The notes: generated from the sequence alone by a model not told the origin. Positions 7,577-14,367 are shown, counted from the first letter of the stretch. The stretch: DNA of 16,373 nucleotides from an uncultured Collinsella sp. (GCA_900547025.1 UREZ01000042.1:1-16373), one strand, 5' to 3'. Program-made: numbers and translations.

Positions 7577-7818
7577 GTGGTTCCGCAGTCTCGCGGGGAG
7601 CGGTCGTCTCTCCTCCGGCCAGGGCCCCAAGCGACACGCTTCGAGCAGCGATAGCGAAACGCAAGCAACGGCGTCGCGGGCGCCTCGTGCGCCATAGTGT
7701 CCATATGGTCATCTCCTATCGTCTCAGCGTGGTAGCTGAAGATTCTAGGCGCTGGCCACACCCCTTTTCCGGGGCGCCAACACCAACGTTTAGCACACAA
7801 GGAGTTTGACGAGATGGC
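7577..7818 (-). other. Spacer with no convincing gene; GC-rich hairpin after the 194-aa gene
   Basis: This stretch holds no recognisable complete gene. A minus-strand ATG at about 7705 has GGAG nearby and opens a frame (MDTMAHEAPATPLLAF) running to 7441, but the product matches nothing I know. At 7759-7776, CGCCCC and GGGGTG on the minus strand form a small stem with a GGAAAA loop, which may be a weak terminator for the gene ending at 7819. Confidence 0.3.
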
Positions 7819-8403
7819 TCAGCGAGTATTGAATCTATCCGCCCATGCAGCCACGTCGAATAACTCCAGATTGGGGTAACTGACCGTTTCGCCCGTTTCT
7901 TTAAGACAGGCCTCCGCGGCGTTGCACAGCGAGCTCGCGAGCGACGCCGCATCAACGCGGAACGTCACGCTCTTAGTCGCACGCATCCCGCTCTTGGGCG
8001 ACGGCCAGGAAGAGCAGAGGGCGTTGCACCCGTGGAGGACAAGCTCGAACTTGTAGTCGTAGTCGAAGCTCTCGTCTTTCTCGGGAGCATCGACCAACAC
8101 ATCGTAGTCGCCTGAATGCAACAGGGAGCACCGGAGCTTCCAGCACATCTTCCCATTAAAGATTTGACCTGGAATCGTTTCACCTTCGTTCGAGGGGTCT
8201 CCCGAAAACAGGAAGTCGTTTGCCGCCCAGTCATCAAACCACTTCACATACTGCCGCCCCGCCGCTCTCTTCCCGTTATGAAGAACGAGATTGGGATAAA
8301 GAAGCTGCCCCATGGCGTCGGGAATGGTAAGGGAAGACATAAGGGCTGGGATAAGGCAGTCTTTCTCAACCGCATTTCTAATCGATTCGACGAGTAGCTT
8401 CAT
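7819..8403 (-). CDS. Conserved hypothetical protein with an Rx4H (HEPN-like) motif
   Basis: A 194-residue protein with no signal peptide or membrane span. It resembles a widespread uncharacterised family recognised by an N-terminal helical block ending LTIPDAMGQLLYP (25-37), a KWFDDW element (54-59), and a later WKLRCSLLHSGD segment (88-99). In the last, R91 and H96 form an Rx4H pattern like that of HEPN ribonucleases, followed by a divergent C-terminus. The ATG at 8403 has a weak GAGG upstream. It lies 28 bp after the DUF4365-type gene on the same strand and is probably cotranscribed with it. Function unknown; the HEPN link is an inference from one motif and the helical context. Confidence 0.72.
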   Translation of the reverse strand: MKLLVESIRNAVEKDCLIPALMSSLTIPDAMGQLLYPNLVLHNGKRAAGRQYVKWFDDWAANDFLFSGDPSNEGETIPGQIFNGKMCWKLRCSLLHSGDYDVLVDAPEKDESFDYDYKFELVLHGCNALCSSWPSPKSGMRATKSVTFRVDAASLASSLCNAAEACLKETGETVSYPNLELFDVAAWADRFNTR

Positions 8404-8431
8404 TTCGATGCCTCAAAAAGTCTATGCGGTC

Positions 8432-10180
8432 TTATGCGAAGAAACGGCCGATCGGCCATGAGCCGAGCGTCGTTCGTGCCTCTTCGTCAAGTGACGCTCT
8501 GAGCGCAGAGGCCATGTCCGAGTCTCCGCGCAAGGCTGCTGCGCATGCTTTCGACAGCGCACTATCTGAATTCAGCTGGATTGCCATTAACTCAGATTTC
8601 TCCTCGCTAGTAAGATCTCGCTTTCGAGCGGCAATTTGATATCGATTTATCAGGGTTGCCTCTCGATCCGCAAAAGCTTCCAGGGCGTCTACGGTCATCT
8701 CGCAGCATTTCAGCAACTCTTCCTTACAGCACGCATCTTGATCGTAGGCTGATAGCATTTCAAGCATCTTGTCGTTGACGTAGGCAGAGCTAACTTCGGT
8801 GACTGGATACTGCTTCAACGTAGCGGCAAACACCTCGGCATCGATATTGGCAAGCCTCATATAGTCCTGCATCGTTTGGACGAACAGAGGCGCGACGACT
8901 ACGGGGGCATCCCCCTCGCCCCGGAAGAACACCGAGACCGTCAGGTCATCCAGTCGAAGCCCATCGACCATTCGGTACATATCTTCAGATACTTGGTAAA
9001 ACACGAGCTTAATCGGATGGTTCCCCAGATTGATATATCCGAATCCGTTTTGCCGATCCTTGTAGTGGAGGGGTGCGTTCTCAACCAATCCCTTGTAAAT
9101 TGTCTCGATGTTTCTTAAATCCTGAGTGGTCAACGCACTGATGTCGAGCTCTGGCTTGTAATGAAGAGCGTCGACAACCCGCTTGATAATCTCCAGCGAC
9201 TGCAATCGACTCTCAAGGGCGTCGAGGTCGCCTCCGCTCAACTTGCACCCGCGAGCAAAGCCGCTTCCGTCTATGGAAAGCGTACCGGTTTGCATCAATG
9301 CGCGCATGAGGGCCAACTCTTCCATGCGCTCGACAAGAGTTCCGGTCTCGCTGAGGGTGATTGTGTTGGTGGAGAGGCATATGTCGAAACCCCTGAAGAA
9401 AACGTGCTCGCCATTCTCATTTTCTCCGGCCATGACCACCGCATTTAGGGAAACATCACCAGAGCTGACGTCATGCCGAGACCCAATCGCGACGCCAACT
9501 ATGTTTTCAAGCTTATTCAAGGGATACAGCTCTCCCCAGGGGCTCTTCCCGTAGATATACAGCCCGTTCCTGTATGGAGCCAAGCTTGCGGGCGACTCGC
9601 CCTCGAGCAGCTCGATTCCAAACTCGCACTCATCAAAGCAAAGGCCGGCGTCCTTAAATTCCTCGATTGTCTTGGGGGCGATGCCAGCGACTGCTCGCTG
9701 CTTTGCTCTGTCCTTGACCGCCCTTCTGACAAGCCGCGTCAATTTCGCCGCGTCTGATGGAAGCCGGTCGAAACGCAAAGAGATGCGCTCTTGTTGCTCC
9801 GGAATATCGGCCAGAATCTTCTTTAGGTCATAGGGAAGCAAAAGTCTGTAGAAAACCTCCGCTGAACGAGCCTCGCTCCCACAGTAGACGTAAAAATAGA
9901 TGCAGCCTCCAGCAATGTTGAGATAGTGCTTGAGGTCTGAAACTCGAACTTGCCGCTTAGGTCGGTCCGATTTTCTTTTCGAAGTGGTCCCCTTGACCTG
10001 AAGCGGCAACTGGCCTTCAACGGTCTCAATCGTGAAGGAAGAAGACGAGTAGACTTGCAGGTGCCCGTCGGTGCATTCGGTCTTGTCGTTCTCATCTATA
10101 TACGCATAGACGCAAGCGACATCGCCGAAAGCCTGCTTGACAGCATTGACCGCGTTCTGCTCGATTTTGCGATTGTCCAA
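8432..10180 (-). CDS. DUF4365-type protein (PD-(D/E)xK nuclease-like N-terminus)
   Basis: A 582-residue soluble protein. Residues 1-150 resemble DUF4365: KIEQNAV (5-11), a TDGHLQVY strand (37-44), then GQLPLQVKGTT (56-66), and a YLNIAGGCIYFYVYCG strand pair. E7, D38 and Q61/K63 fit the E...D...QxK variant of the PD-(D/E)xK nuclease fold. The remaining 430 residues are not recognised; the end (about 500-575) is mainly helical and charged. The start is TTG at 10180, with AAGGAG five to six bases upstream. DUF4365 proteins are frequently found in defence islands. Here it is followed after 28 bp by the Rx4H protein and preceded by an ATPase gene 89 bp away, all on one strand. Nuclease activity and defence role are inferred. 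Confidence 0.75.
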   Translation of the reverse strand: MDNRKIEQNAVNAVKQAFGDVACVYAYIDENDKTECTDGHLQVYSSSSFTIETVEGQLPLQVKGTTSKRKSDRPKRQVRVSDLKHYLNIAGGCIYFYVYCGSEARSAEVFYRLLLPYDLKKILADIPEQQERISLRFDRLPSDAAKLTRLVRRAVKDRAKQRAVAGIAPKTIEEFKDAGLCFDECEFGIELLEGESPASLAPYRNGLYIYGKSPWGELYPLNKLENIVGVAIGSRHDVSSGDVSLNAVVMAGENENGEHVFFRGFDICLSTNTITLSETGTLVERMEELALMRALMQTGTLSIDGSGFARGCKLSGGDLDALESRLQSLEIIKRVVDALHYKPELDISALTTQDLRNIETIYKGLVENAPLHYKDRQNGFGYINLGNHPIKLVFYQVSEDMYRMVDGLRLDDLTVSVFFRGEGDAPVVVAPLFVQTMQDYMRLANIDAEVFAATLKQYPVTEVSSAYVNDKMLEMLSAYDQDACCKEELLKCCEMTVDALEAFADREATLINRYQIAARKRDLTSEEKSELMAIQLNSDSALSKACAAALRGDSDMASALRASLDEEARTTLGSWPIGRFFA

Positions 10181-10269
10181 GCTTCTCCTTACTGTTTTGG
10201 ATCGTCAGCAAACCGATGTCAGGCATGTTTCTCACTTGACCTAACTGTCTCGCGATGAATCGCATGGCC

Positions 10270-11535
10270 CTAGAGGAAAAAGTCCCTCGCGCTCACGATG
10301 CGGATGCCGTCGATATCCGTGTCGTAGGAACCCTGCCTCACGACCACGATCTTCTCGTGGTTGTCTCGTATCGACTTCAGAGGGGCGATCTCTCGCTCCC
10401 TGGTCTCGCTTGCGAACATCTCGTCAGTCGCCTGCACGTAGAGCACGCGCCCGTCCTTCGTCGCAACGAAGTCGACTTCCTTGCCATAGAGCTTGCCCAC
10501 ATGCACGCTCCATCCTTCGTAGAGCAGCTGGAGATACACGGCGTTCTCGAACAGGCGGCCAGTATCCGTGACCCTATAGCCGGCCATCCAGGTCCTGAAG
10601 CCGGTGTCGACGATGTACTCCTTTGGGTTCGTCTTGAGGAGCGCCTTGCCGTGCAAATCGTAACGCGTGGCACGATAGAACGGGAAGGCCTCCTCAAGCG
10701 CACCCACATACGAGGAAACGGTCTTGTTCGTGGTCTTCGGCCCCGCAGAAGTTAACGCGCCGGCGATTCGACTCGACGAGCACTCGTTGCCGATGTTGTC
10801 CGCCAGGAATTCGGCCACATGGCGCAGCAGGGAAGGGTCAGTCACCGCACTTTTGCCCTTCCCGCGCTCACGGTTGACAATATCACGCACGGCGATGGCT
10901 TCGTAGACGCCGGACATGTACGCCGAGTGCTGCGCCTGGGTCGTCGAGAGGGATGCGATGGCTGGCATGCCCCCGTACTCAAGGTAACGAGTAAGCATGT
11001 CGTCGAAGAGAACGGGATCCCCCTCGGGAGTGAGAGCCACCGAAGTTCCCGATACGAACTCGATTCCGCAGAAGTCGGCGAACTCGGAGAAGGACAGGGG
11101 CAGCATCTTTACCTCTACGTAGCGCCCGGAGAGATAGGTGGCCAGCTCGCTCGAGAGAAGATACGCATTCGAGCCCGTGAGGTAGATGTCGCAATCGAAG
11201 TCGACCCTCATTGCGTTGACCGCATCCTGCCAGCCATCGATTCTCTGGGGCTCGTCTATGAAAACGTAGGTGCGACCCTTGTCCGACAGGCGCCCGCGAA
11301 CGTAATCATAAAGCTGGTCCTCCGTCTTGATGCCCGTACCCTTGCTTTCCAGGTTGACGCTCACAAAGCCGCGGCCAGCGACTCCTTCAGACTCGATGGC
11401 CATCCTAATTAGATCGAGAAGGCTCGACTTGCCGCACCTGCGCACGCCCGTGATCACCTTGATGAGGTCGGTGTCACGGAAGAGCATCGCCTCCTCGAGG
11501 TATCTATCGCGGTTCCTGAGTCTGCCACCCTTCAA
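10270..11535 (-). CDS. AAA_14 / DUF4143 ATP-binding protein
   Basis: A 421-residue ATPase of the family with an N-terminal AAA_14 domain and C-terminal DUF4143 nuclease-like domain. Walker A is TGVRRCGKSS (29-38), Walker B is YVFIDEPQ (90-97), and the sensor strand is YLTGSNAYLLS (118-128). The C-terminal part has LFENAVYLQLLY, KEVDFVA and LYVQAT, corresponding to the E, D and Q positions of a PD-(D/E)xK-like fold. The family is common in gut actinobacteria and its role is poorly known. The start codon is TTG at 11535, supported by AGGAG six bases upstream inside an inverted repeat (11542-11576). Predicted cytoplasmic. The gene could be independent of the two genes downstream, since 89 bp separate them. 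Confidence 0.9.
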   Translation of the reverse strand: MKGGRLRNRDRYLEEAMLFRDTDLIKVITGVRRCGKSSLLDLIRMAIESEGVAGRGFVSVNLESKGTGIKTEDQLYDYVRGRLSDKGRTYVFIDEPQRIDGWQDAVNAMRVDFDCDIYLTGSNAYLLSSELATYLSGRYVEVKMLPLSFSEFADFCGIEFVSGTSVALTPEGDPVLFDDMLTRYLEYGGMPAIASLSTTQAQHSAYMSGVYEAIAVRDIVNRERGKGKSAVTDPSLLRHVAEFLADNIGNECSSSRIAGALTSAGPKTTNKTVSSYVGALEEAFPFYRATRYDLHGKALLKTNPKEYIVDTGFRTWMAGYRVTDTGRLFENAVYLQLLYEGWSVHVGKLYGKEVDFVATKDGRVLYVQATDEMFASETREREIAPLKSIRDNHEKIVVVRQGSYDTDIDGIRIVSARDFFL

Positions 11536-11541
11536 AAGCTG

Positions 11542-11588
11542 CTCCTAAAACTCGAATCTGGTTACACTTTTAGGAGTATCGTAACTCC
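11542..11588 (-). promoter_or_regulatory. Alternative-hairpin leader covering the ATPase ribosome binding site
   Basis: CTCCTAAAA (11542-11550) and TTTTAGGAG (11568-11576) are a perfect 9-bp inverted repeat with a 17-base spacer. In the minus-strand mRNA the 3' arm contains the AGGAG ribosome binding site of the ATPase. The 5' arm can also pair with an upstream GGAGT: on the plus strand GGAGT at 11573-11577 and ACTCC at 11584-11588. A GTTAC/GTAAC repeat (11561-11565, 11581-11585) overlaps both. The arrangement suggests translational switching or a protein operator. Confidence 0.5.
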
Positions 11589-11736
11589 ACGCCACAAGAT
11601 GAGCAAAGAGCGCACCTCGAGACGGATCGACCAAGGGGATTACGCACCTGCCGGGAGGCAGGGCAGCTTGCTCGATCGACGCGGACTACCAATTGATAAA
11701 CCCCAAAAGCCGGACCGCACGGCGGCGCTCGTTTCG
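11589..11736. other. Spacer with a small hairpin, no gene seen
   Basis: No gene is visible here. CCTGCC (11647-11652) and GGCAGG (11657-11662) form a 6-bp stem with a GGGA loop. Around 11700-11726 a GCCG/CGGC stem followed by four T on the minus strand could be a weak terminator for the GyrI remnant. Confidence 0.3.
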
Positions 11737-11925
11737 CTAAATCGGCTTGATGGGATGGCGAATCACGGTCTTGAGCTTCTCCGGCGCGTACTTGCGCGGG
11801 TCGGAGAGGTAAATCTCGTGACAGAGGCGGGATTCGGAGAAGTCGGGCGCATATCCCCGTTCCGCCGCAAATGCGCGCATGGCGCCTATGATCGTCAGCT
11901 CGTCATCGTAAGGCCCGTATAGCAA
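11737..11925 (-). pseudogene. C-terminal remnant of a GyrI-like domain protein
   Basis: The 60-odd residues read LLYGPYDDELTIIGAMRAFA, then AERGYAPDFSESRL, then CHEIYLSDPRKYAPEKLKTV and IRHPIKPI. This closely resembles the last quarter of GyrI-like small-molecule-binding proteins of about 210 residues, which end in HHEIYLSDPRR-x-APEKLKTV. The frame upstream of the TTG at 11925 has no similarity, and the break coincides with the arm of a perfect palindrome (11923-11958) next to a guaA-like attachment sequence. A truncation by element insertion is the likely cause. It is unlikely to be functional. Confidence 0.72.
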
Positions 11926-11958
11926 TGGGCGCGGATTCGGAAGATGCCGCGCCCATTG
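11923..11958. repeat. Perfect 12-bp inverted repeat
   Basis: CAATGGGCGCGG (11923-11934) and CCGCGCCCATTG (11947-11958) are exact reverse complements around a 12-base loop. The repeat lies exactly at the truncation point of the GyrI-like remnant and about 20 bp from the left guaA-like att sequence. Confidence 0.75.
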
Positions 11959-11980
11959 GCAAACACTATAGCATAGAATC

Positions 11981-12007
11981 GAACGTCTGTTCTACTCCCA
12001 CTCGATG
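11981..12007 (-). repeat. Left guaA-3'-end-like attachment sequence (att copy A)
   Basis: On the minus strand it reads CATCGAGTGGGAGTAGAACA and on into GACGTTC; the first part encodes IEWE-stop, the usual last residues of GMP synthase (guaA). It matches 14431-14457 at 24 of 27 bases in the same orientation. The 3' end of guaA is a known integration site for genomic islands. No other guaA sequence is present here, so it is read as a duplicated att site. Confidence 0.6.
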
Positions 12008-12420
12008 GCGTCGGTTCTGCCGTCCCGTCACTCCAGTTACACCCAGTTTTCGGCATCGACACGGAACGCGTGCCGCCGAATGACGCGATGTCGCGTTTCG
12101 TCGGCTTCGGGGACAAAAGCTGGGACAACCTCAAAAACTTTTTTCAAACTCAGGGCTTTGAGTTTTTGTTTTTGTCCCAAAGTGCGCGGCGGGTCGCCTT
12201 TGGATGCTCGATGGCGCCGAAAACGCCCGTTTTGAAACTCAACCGCCCTTTTGCCCGCAAGCCGCCAGCTGCAATCGCAAGTGAATTAACGCGGGTGGCT
12301 TGCGCGCCATTTGCAAAACCCCAGGTCGCAGGTCTTCGCCATTCGTGAACAAAGTGAGTAGTCTCAGGTGGCTTGCTTATGAGTTGGCGAACGGGCCTTC
12401 AGGATTCAGGGCAAACATGC
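12008..12420. other. Non-coding stretch with inverted repeats
   Basis: No protein gene is supported. TGGGACAA (12121-12128) and TTGTCCCA (12172-12179) enclose AAACTCA/TGAGTTT (12147-12166 region) with a GGGCTT loop and T-rich flanks, so the block could act as a bidirectional terminator. TTCGCCA (12335-12341) and TGGCGAA (12385-12391) form a further spaced repeat upstream of the Abi_2 promoter. A GGTGGCTTGC motif occurs near 12295 and again near 12367. Confidence 0.45.
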
Positions 12421-12429
12421 TGGTAGAAT
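12421..12429 (+). promoter_or_regulatory. Extended -10 promoter of the Abi_2 gene
   Basis: TGGTAGAAT is an extended -10 motif (TGn plus TAGAAT) ending 32 bp before the Abi_2 start codon. No clear -35 box is found. The same TGGTAGAATAG string recurs at 13414-13424 in the promoter of the first small RNA. Confidence 0.5.
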
Positions 12430-12461
12430 AGGATTCTCAAATCAATGACAGGAGACCGAGC

Positions 12462-13424
12462 ATGGCCGAACCCCACGATAGGAAGCCGATCCTCACGATC
12501 GAGCGGCAGATAGAGCACCTCAAGCAGAAGGGCGTAGCCTTCGAACTGTGTTCCGAGGAAGAGGCCGCGGACTACCTGCGCGACAAGTGCAACTTCTTCA
12601 AGCTCGCATCCTACCGCAAACTCTTCTCGAAATACGAGGGAGGCCCGCGCGACGGCCGCTACGTAGACCTCGACTTCGGCCAGCTGCGCCTGCTCGCGGC
12701 GCTCGACCAGGAGCTGCGCCACGCCCTGCTCGGCATGACGCTCGACATCGAGCACTTCCAGAAGGTGACACTGCTTCGCGAGATGGAGGACCGTGGAGAG
12801 GACGGCTACGCCATCGTGGCCGACTACATGGCATCGCTTACCACTGCAAACAGGGAGTACCGCCTGCGCGAGCTCAAGATGAGCGGCCGCAGCCCCTACA
12901 GCTCGAGCCTCTACGCGAAGTACTCCGGCGACATGCCTGCCTGGGCCTTCCTTGAGCTCACCTCGTTCGGCACCCTCATCGACTTCGTGCGCTTCTGCGC
13001 CAGGCGATGGGGCGACAGGCGCCTCGAGGCCTCCCACTACGACCTCAAGCGCGTGAAGTCCGTCCGCAACTGCGCCGCGCACGGCTCGTGCCTGATCAAC
13101 TGCTTCGCCGAGAGGGGCGCCGCCCGGGGCTCGGCGTCCAGCGGCGTCTCCCGAAGGGTCGCCGCCGTGGGAATTCCCAAGGCGACCAGGAGGAAGTGGA
13201 TGGGGAATACGGCCATGCAGGAGGTCGCGACCGTGCTCGTGGCGCACTCCGGCTTGGTACCCGAGGGCTCCTCGCGCTCGCGCGCCGCATCCGAGCTCGC
13301 CGAGATGTTCGCCAGGGCCGACGGCGAAACCGAGGCGCTGCCCGACAAGGGGCCCGACGCCGCAGCTCGCTCCGCGCTCGAGTTCCTTCGCAGGTTGACA
13401 GAATCGCTCGGGTTGGTAGAATAG
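12462..13424 (+). CDS. Abi_2 (AbiD/AbiF) family HEPN protein
   Basis: A 320-residue Abi_2 protein of the AbiD/AbiF group, known from phage abortive infection. The N-terminus KPILTIERQIEHLKQKG (8-24) and YLRDKCNFFKLASYRKLFSKY (38-58) match the family start. WAFLELTSFGTL (161-172) is the conserved central block. The HEPN ribonuclease motif is RNCAAH, R202 to H207. The rest of the chain after about 240 is variable. ATG at 12462 has AGGAG eight bases upstream. Two small structured RNA units follow directly, the first with its promoter inside the last codons of this gene. Single-HEPN AbiF-type toxins associated with non-coding RNAs have been described as relatives of Cas13 ancestors, which fits this layout. 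Probable action: RNA cleavage causing growth arrest, held in check by the RNAs; that pairing is inference. Confidence 0.87.
   Translation: MAEPHDRKPILTIERQIEHLKQKGVAFELCSEEEAADYLRDKCNFFKLASYRKLFSKYEGGPRDGRYVDLDFGQLRLLAALDQELRHALLGMTLDIEHFQKVTLLREMEDRGEDGYAIVADYMASLTTANREYRLRELKMSGRSPYSSSLYAKYSGDMPAWAFLELTSFGTLIDFVRFCARRWGDRRLEASHYDLKRVKSVRNCAAHGSCLINCFAERGAARGSASSGVSRRVAAVGIPKATRRKWMGNTAMQEVATVLVAHSGLVPEGSSRSRAASELAEMFARADGETEALPDKGPDAAARSALEFLRRLTESLGLVE
13395..13422 (+). promoter_or_regulatory. Strong promoter for small RNA 1, inside the end of the Abi_2 gene
   Basis: TTGACA (13395-13400), 16 bp, then TAGAAT (13417-13422) preceded by TG. The -35 box is perfect and the -10 box matches five of six, so this is the strongest promoter visible in the window. 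It has no protein gene to serve and points straight at the first small RNA unit. Confidence 0.7.
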
Positions 13425-13429
13425 CCTGC

Positions 13430-13490
13430 AGATAGCAAAACCTTCACGGTTTTAGGGGCGGACTTGCGCAAGCGACTCTGCCCTATTTTT
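13430..13490 (+). ncRNA. Structured small RNA 1, downstream of Abi_2
   Basis: About 60 nt expected from the promoter at 13395-13422 to a T-tract. Stem 1: AAAACC (13437-13442) with GGTTTT (13448-13453), 5-base loop. Stem 2: GGGCGG (13456-13461) with CTGCCC (13478-13483), continued by A-T, one C-C mismatch and TTGC/GCGA, closed by a GCAA tetraloop of GNRA type, then five T (13486-13490). It shares promoter spacing, stem order and the CTGCCCTATTTTT tail with the unit at 13564. Possible RNA antitoxin or regulator of the Abi_2 protein. Confidence 0.62.
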
Positions 13491-13529
13491 ATATTCACTC
13501 GCTATAGGAGACGGGTGATACCTGGGTCA

Positions 13530-13557
13530 ATGACAGAACTGAGAAGCCCGAAATAAT
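13530..13557 (+). promoter_or_regulatory. Promoter for small RNA 2
   Basis: ATGACA (13530-13535), 16 bp, then AATAAT (13552-13557). Each box has a single mismatch to consensus and the spacing equals that of the first unit's promoter. Confidence 0.55.
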
Positions 13558-13563
13558 AGAGCC

Positions 13564-13623
13564 AGTTAGAAACCCTCGGGTTTGCGGGGCGGGATCGTGA
13601 GAGCGATTCTGCCCTATTTTTTT
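13564..13623 (+). ncRNA. Structured small RNA 2, tandem paralogue of the first
   Basis: Stem 1: AAACC (13570-13574) with GGTTT (13579-13583), loop CTCG. Stem 2: GGGCGG (13587-13592) with CTGCCC (13609-13614), extended through a G-T pair and ATCG/CGAT, loop TGAGAG, then seven T (13617-13623). The tail CTGCCCTATTTTT is identical to that of the first unit, while the stem sequences vary with pairing kept. It has its own promoter at 13530-13557. No protein is encoded. Confidence 0.6.
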
Positions 13624-13664
13624 CCTCCGTCTGCCCCAAACCAAGTAGTTCGAAGATAGCCTGT

Positions 13665-13692
13665 AGGTGTCCTCGTGGGCGCCTTTTATTTT
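13665..13692 (+). terminator. Third hairpin terminator behind the small-RNA units
   Basis: AGGTGTCC (13665-13672) pairs with GGGCGCCT (13677-13684), with wobbles, around TCGT, followed by TTTATTTT. The 3' half and beyond (13676-13698) recurs at 14870-14893. Confidence 0.5.
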
Positions 13693-13772
13693 CAGGGAAT
13701 CGGCCGCTTCATGAACGAGCGACCGGATTGACCTAGATCGAACCGCCTTCATCTCCGTCTAGGCGCCGGCAA

Positions 13773-13802
13773 TCAACATCGTGAATCCGCGCGTGCTACA
13801 AT
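13773..13802 (+). promoter_or_regulatory. Promoter of the yjdF riboswitch transcript
   Basis: TACAAT (13797-13802) is a good -10 box; TCAACA (13773-13778) at 18 bp is an acceptable -35. The predicted start, near 13809, sits right before the riboswitch aptamer. Confidence 0.5.
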
Positions 13803-13809
13803 GCGGGCA

Positions 13810-13921
13810 CCAGAGATGAAAACACAGTCCCCGTCGGGTAGTCGTGGGCGTGCGGGAGTCCGCATCAGTAACCTGCCTCCTTGGTTGTCCCTTCTCTGCA
13901 TGGTCATCTACATAAAGGAGG
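13810..13921 (+). promoter_or_regulatory. yjdF-type riboswitch with ribosome-binding-site sequestration
   Basis: The leader of the yjdF gene contains GATGAAAACACAG (13815-13827), a CCC/GGG stem, GTAGTCGTGGGCG and a TGCGG/CCGCA stem (13851-13864), with GATG closing against CATC at 13863-13866. This matches my memory of the yjdF motif, which binds aza-aromatic compounds. Just after it CCTCCTT (13876-13882) is complementary to AAGGAGG (13915-13921), the ribosome binding site, so ligand-dependent control of translation is likely. Confidence 0.75.
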
Positions 13922-13929
13922 AACCAACC

Positions 13930-14349
13930 ATGCAGATCGGTGTGTCGTCCACCCTGACCGTATATCACGACGGCCAATTCTGGGTCGGGCTGGCGGAGCA
14001 TGTCGAGGACGGAAGGTACGGCGTCGCCCGCATCGTCTTCGGCGCGGAGCCGTCCGATGAGGAGATCCTGCGATTCGTTGTCGACAAATGGGCGAAGCTC
14101 TCGTTCTTCGGTCACGATTCGACCGAGGCGAGCAAGCCCGCGAAGAACCCCAAGCGACGCGCTCGCGAGGCGGCGAAAGCCCTCAAGCAGCCGGCGATGA
14201 GCACCAAGGCGCAGCAGGCGCTCGCGAATCAGCGGGAGACGATGAAGCGGGAATCGGCTCAAGCAAGAAGCCAGCGTCGCGCGGATGAGGCGGAGGCGCG
14301 CTTCGAGCAGCGAAAACTGAAGCGCAAACAGAAGCATCGCGGTCATTGA
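13930..14349 (+). CDS. yjdF: YjdF family protein
   Basis: A 139-residue YjdF protein. The N-terminal domain has SSTLTVYHDGQFWVGLAEHV (6-25) and RIVFGAEPSDEEILRFV (34-50). It is followed by NPKRRAREAAKAL, STKAQQAL and a strongly basic helical tail ending in KHRGH, as is typical for the family. The molecular function is not established; its riboswitch responds to aza-aromatic molecules, which suggests a role in handling toxic compounds. ATG at 13930 with AAAGGAGG upstream; the frame is open back to 13801 but that part is the riboswitch. It lies between the two guaA-like att copies, so it appears to be cargo of a mobile island. Confidence 0.9.
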   Translation: MQIGVSSTLTVYHDGQFWVGLAEHVEDGRYGVARIVFGAEPSDEEILRFVVDKWAKLSFFGHDSTEASKPAKNPKRRAREAAKALKQPAMSTKAQQALANQRETMKRESAQARSQRRADEAEARFEQRKLKRKQKHRGH

Positions 14350-14367
14350 TACCACCATCAACCCATA

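Noticed and set aside
12005..12348. Overlapping plus-strand frames before the Abi_2 gene
   Set aside because: They run through strong inverted repeats and T-tracts and have atypical codon use; no ribosome binding site or similarity was seen.
13430..13623. A CRISPR array or crRNA-like repeats after the Abi_2 gene
   Set aside because: There are only two units, about 130 bp apart, with their own promoters and T-tracts and with differing stem sequences; this fits tandem small RNAs, not repeat-spacer arrays.
13495..13752. An 85-codon minus-strand frame opposite the second small RNA
   Set aside because: It crosses a terminator and promoter-like sequence on the other strand, has no good ribosome binding site and matches no family.
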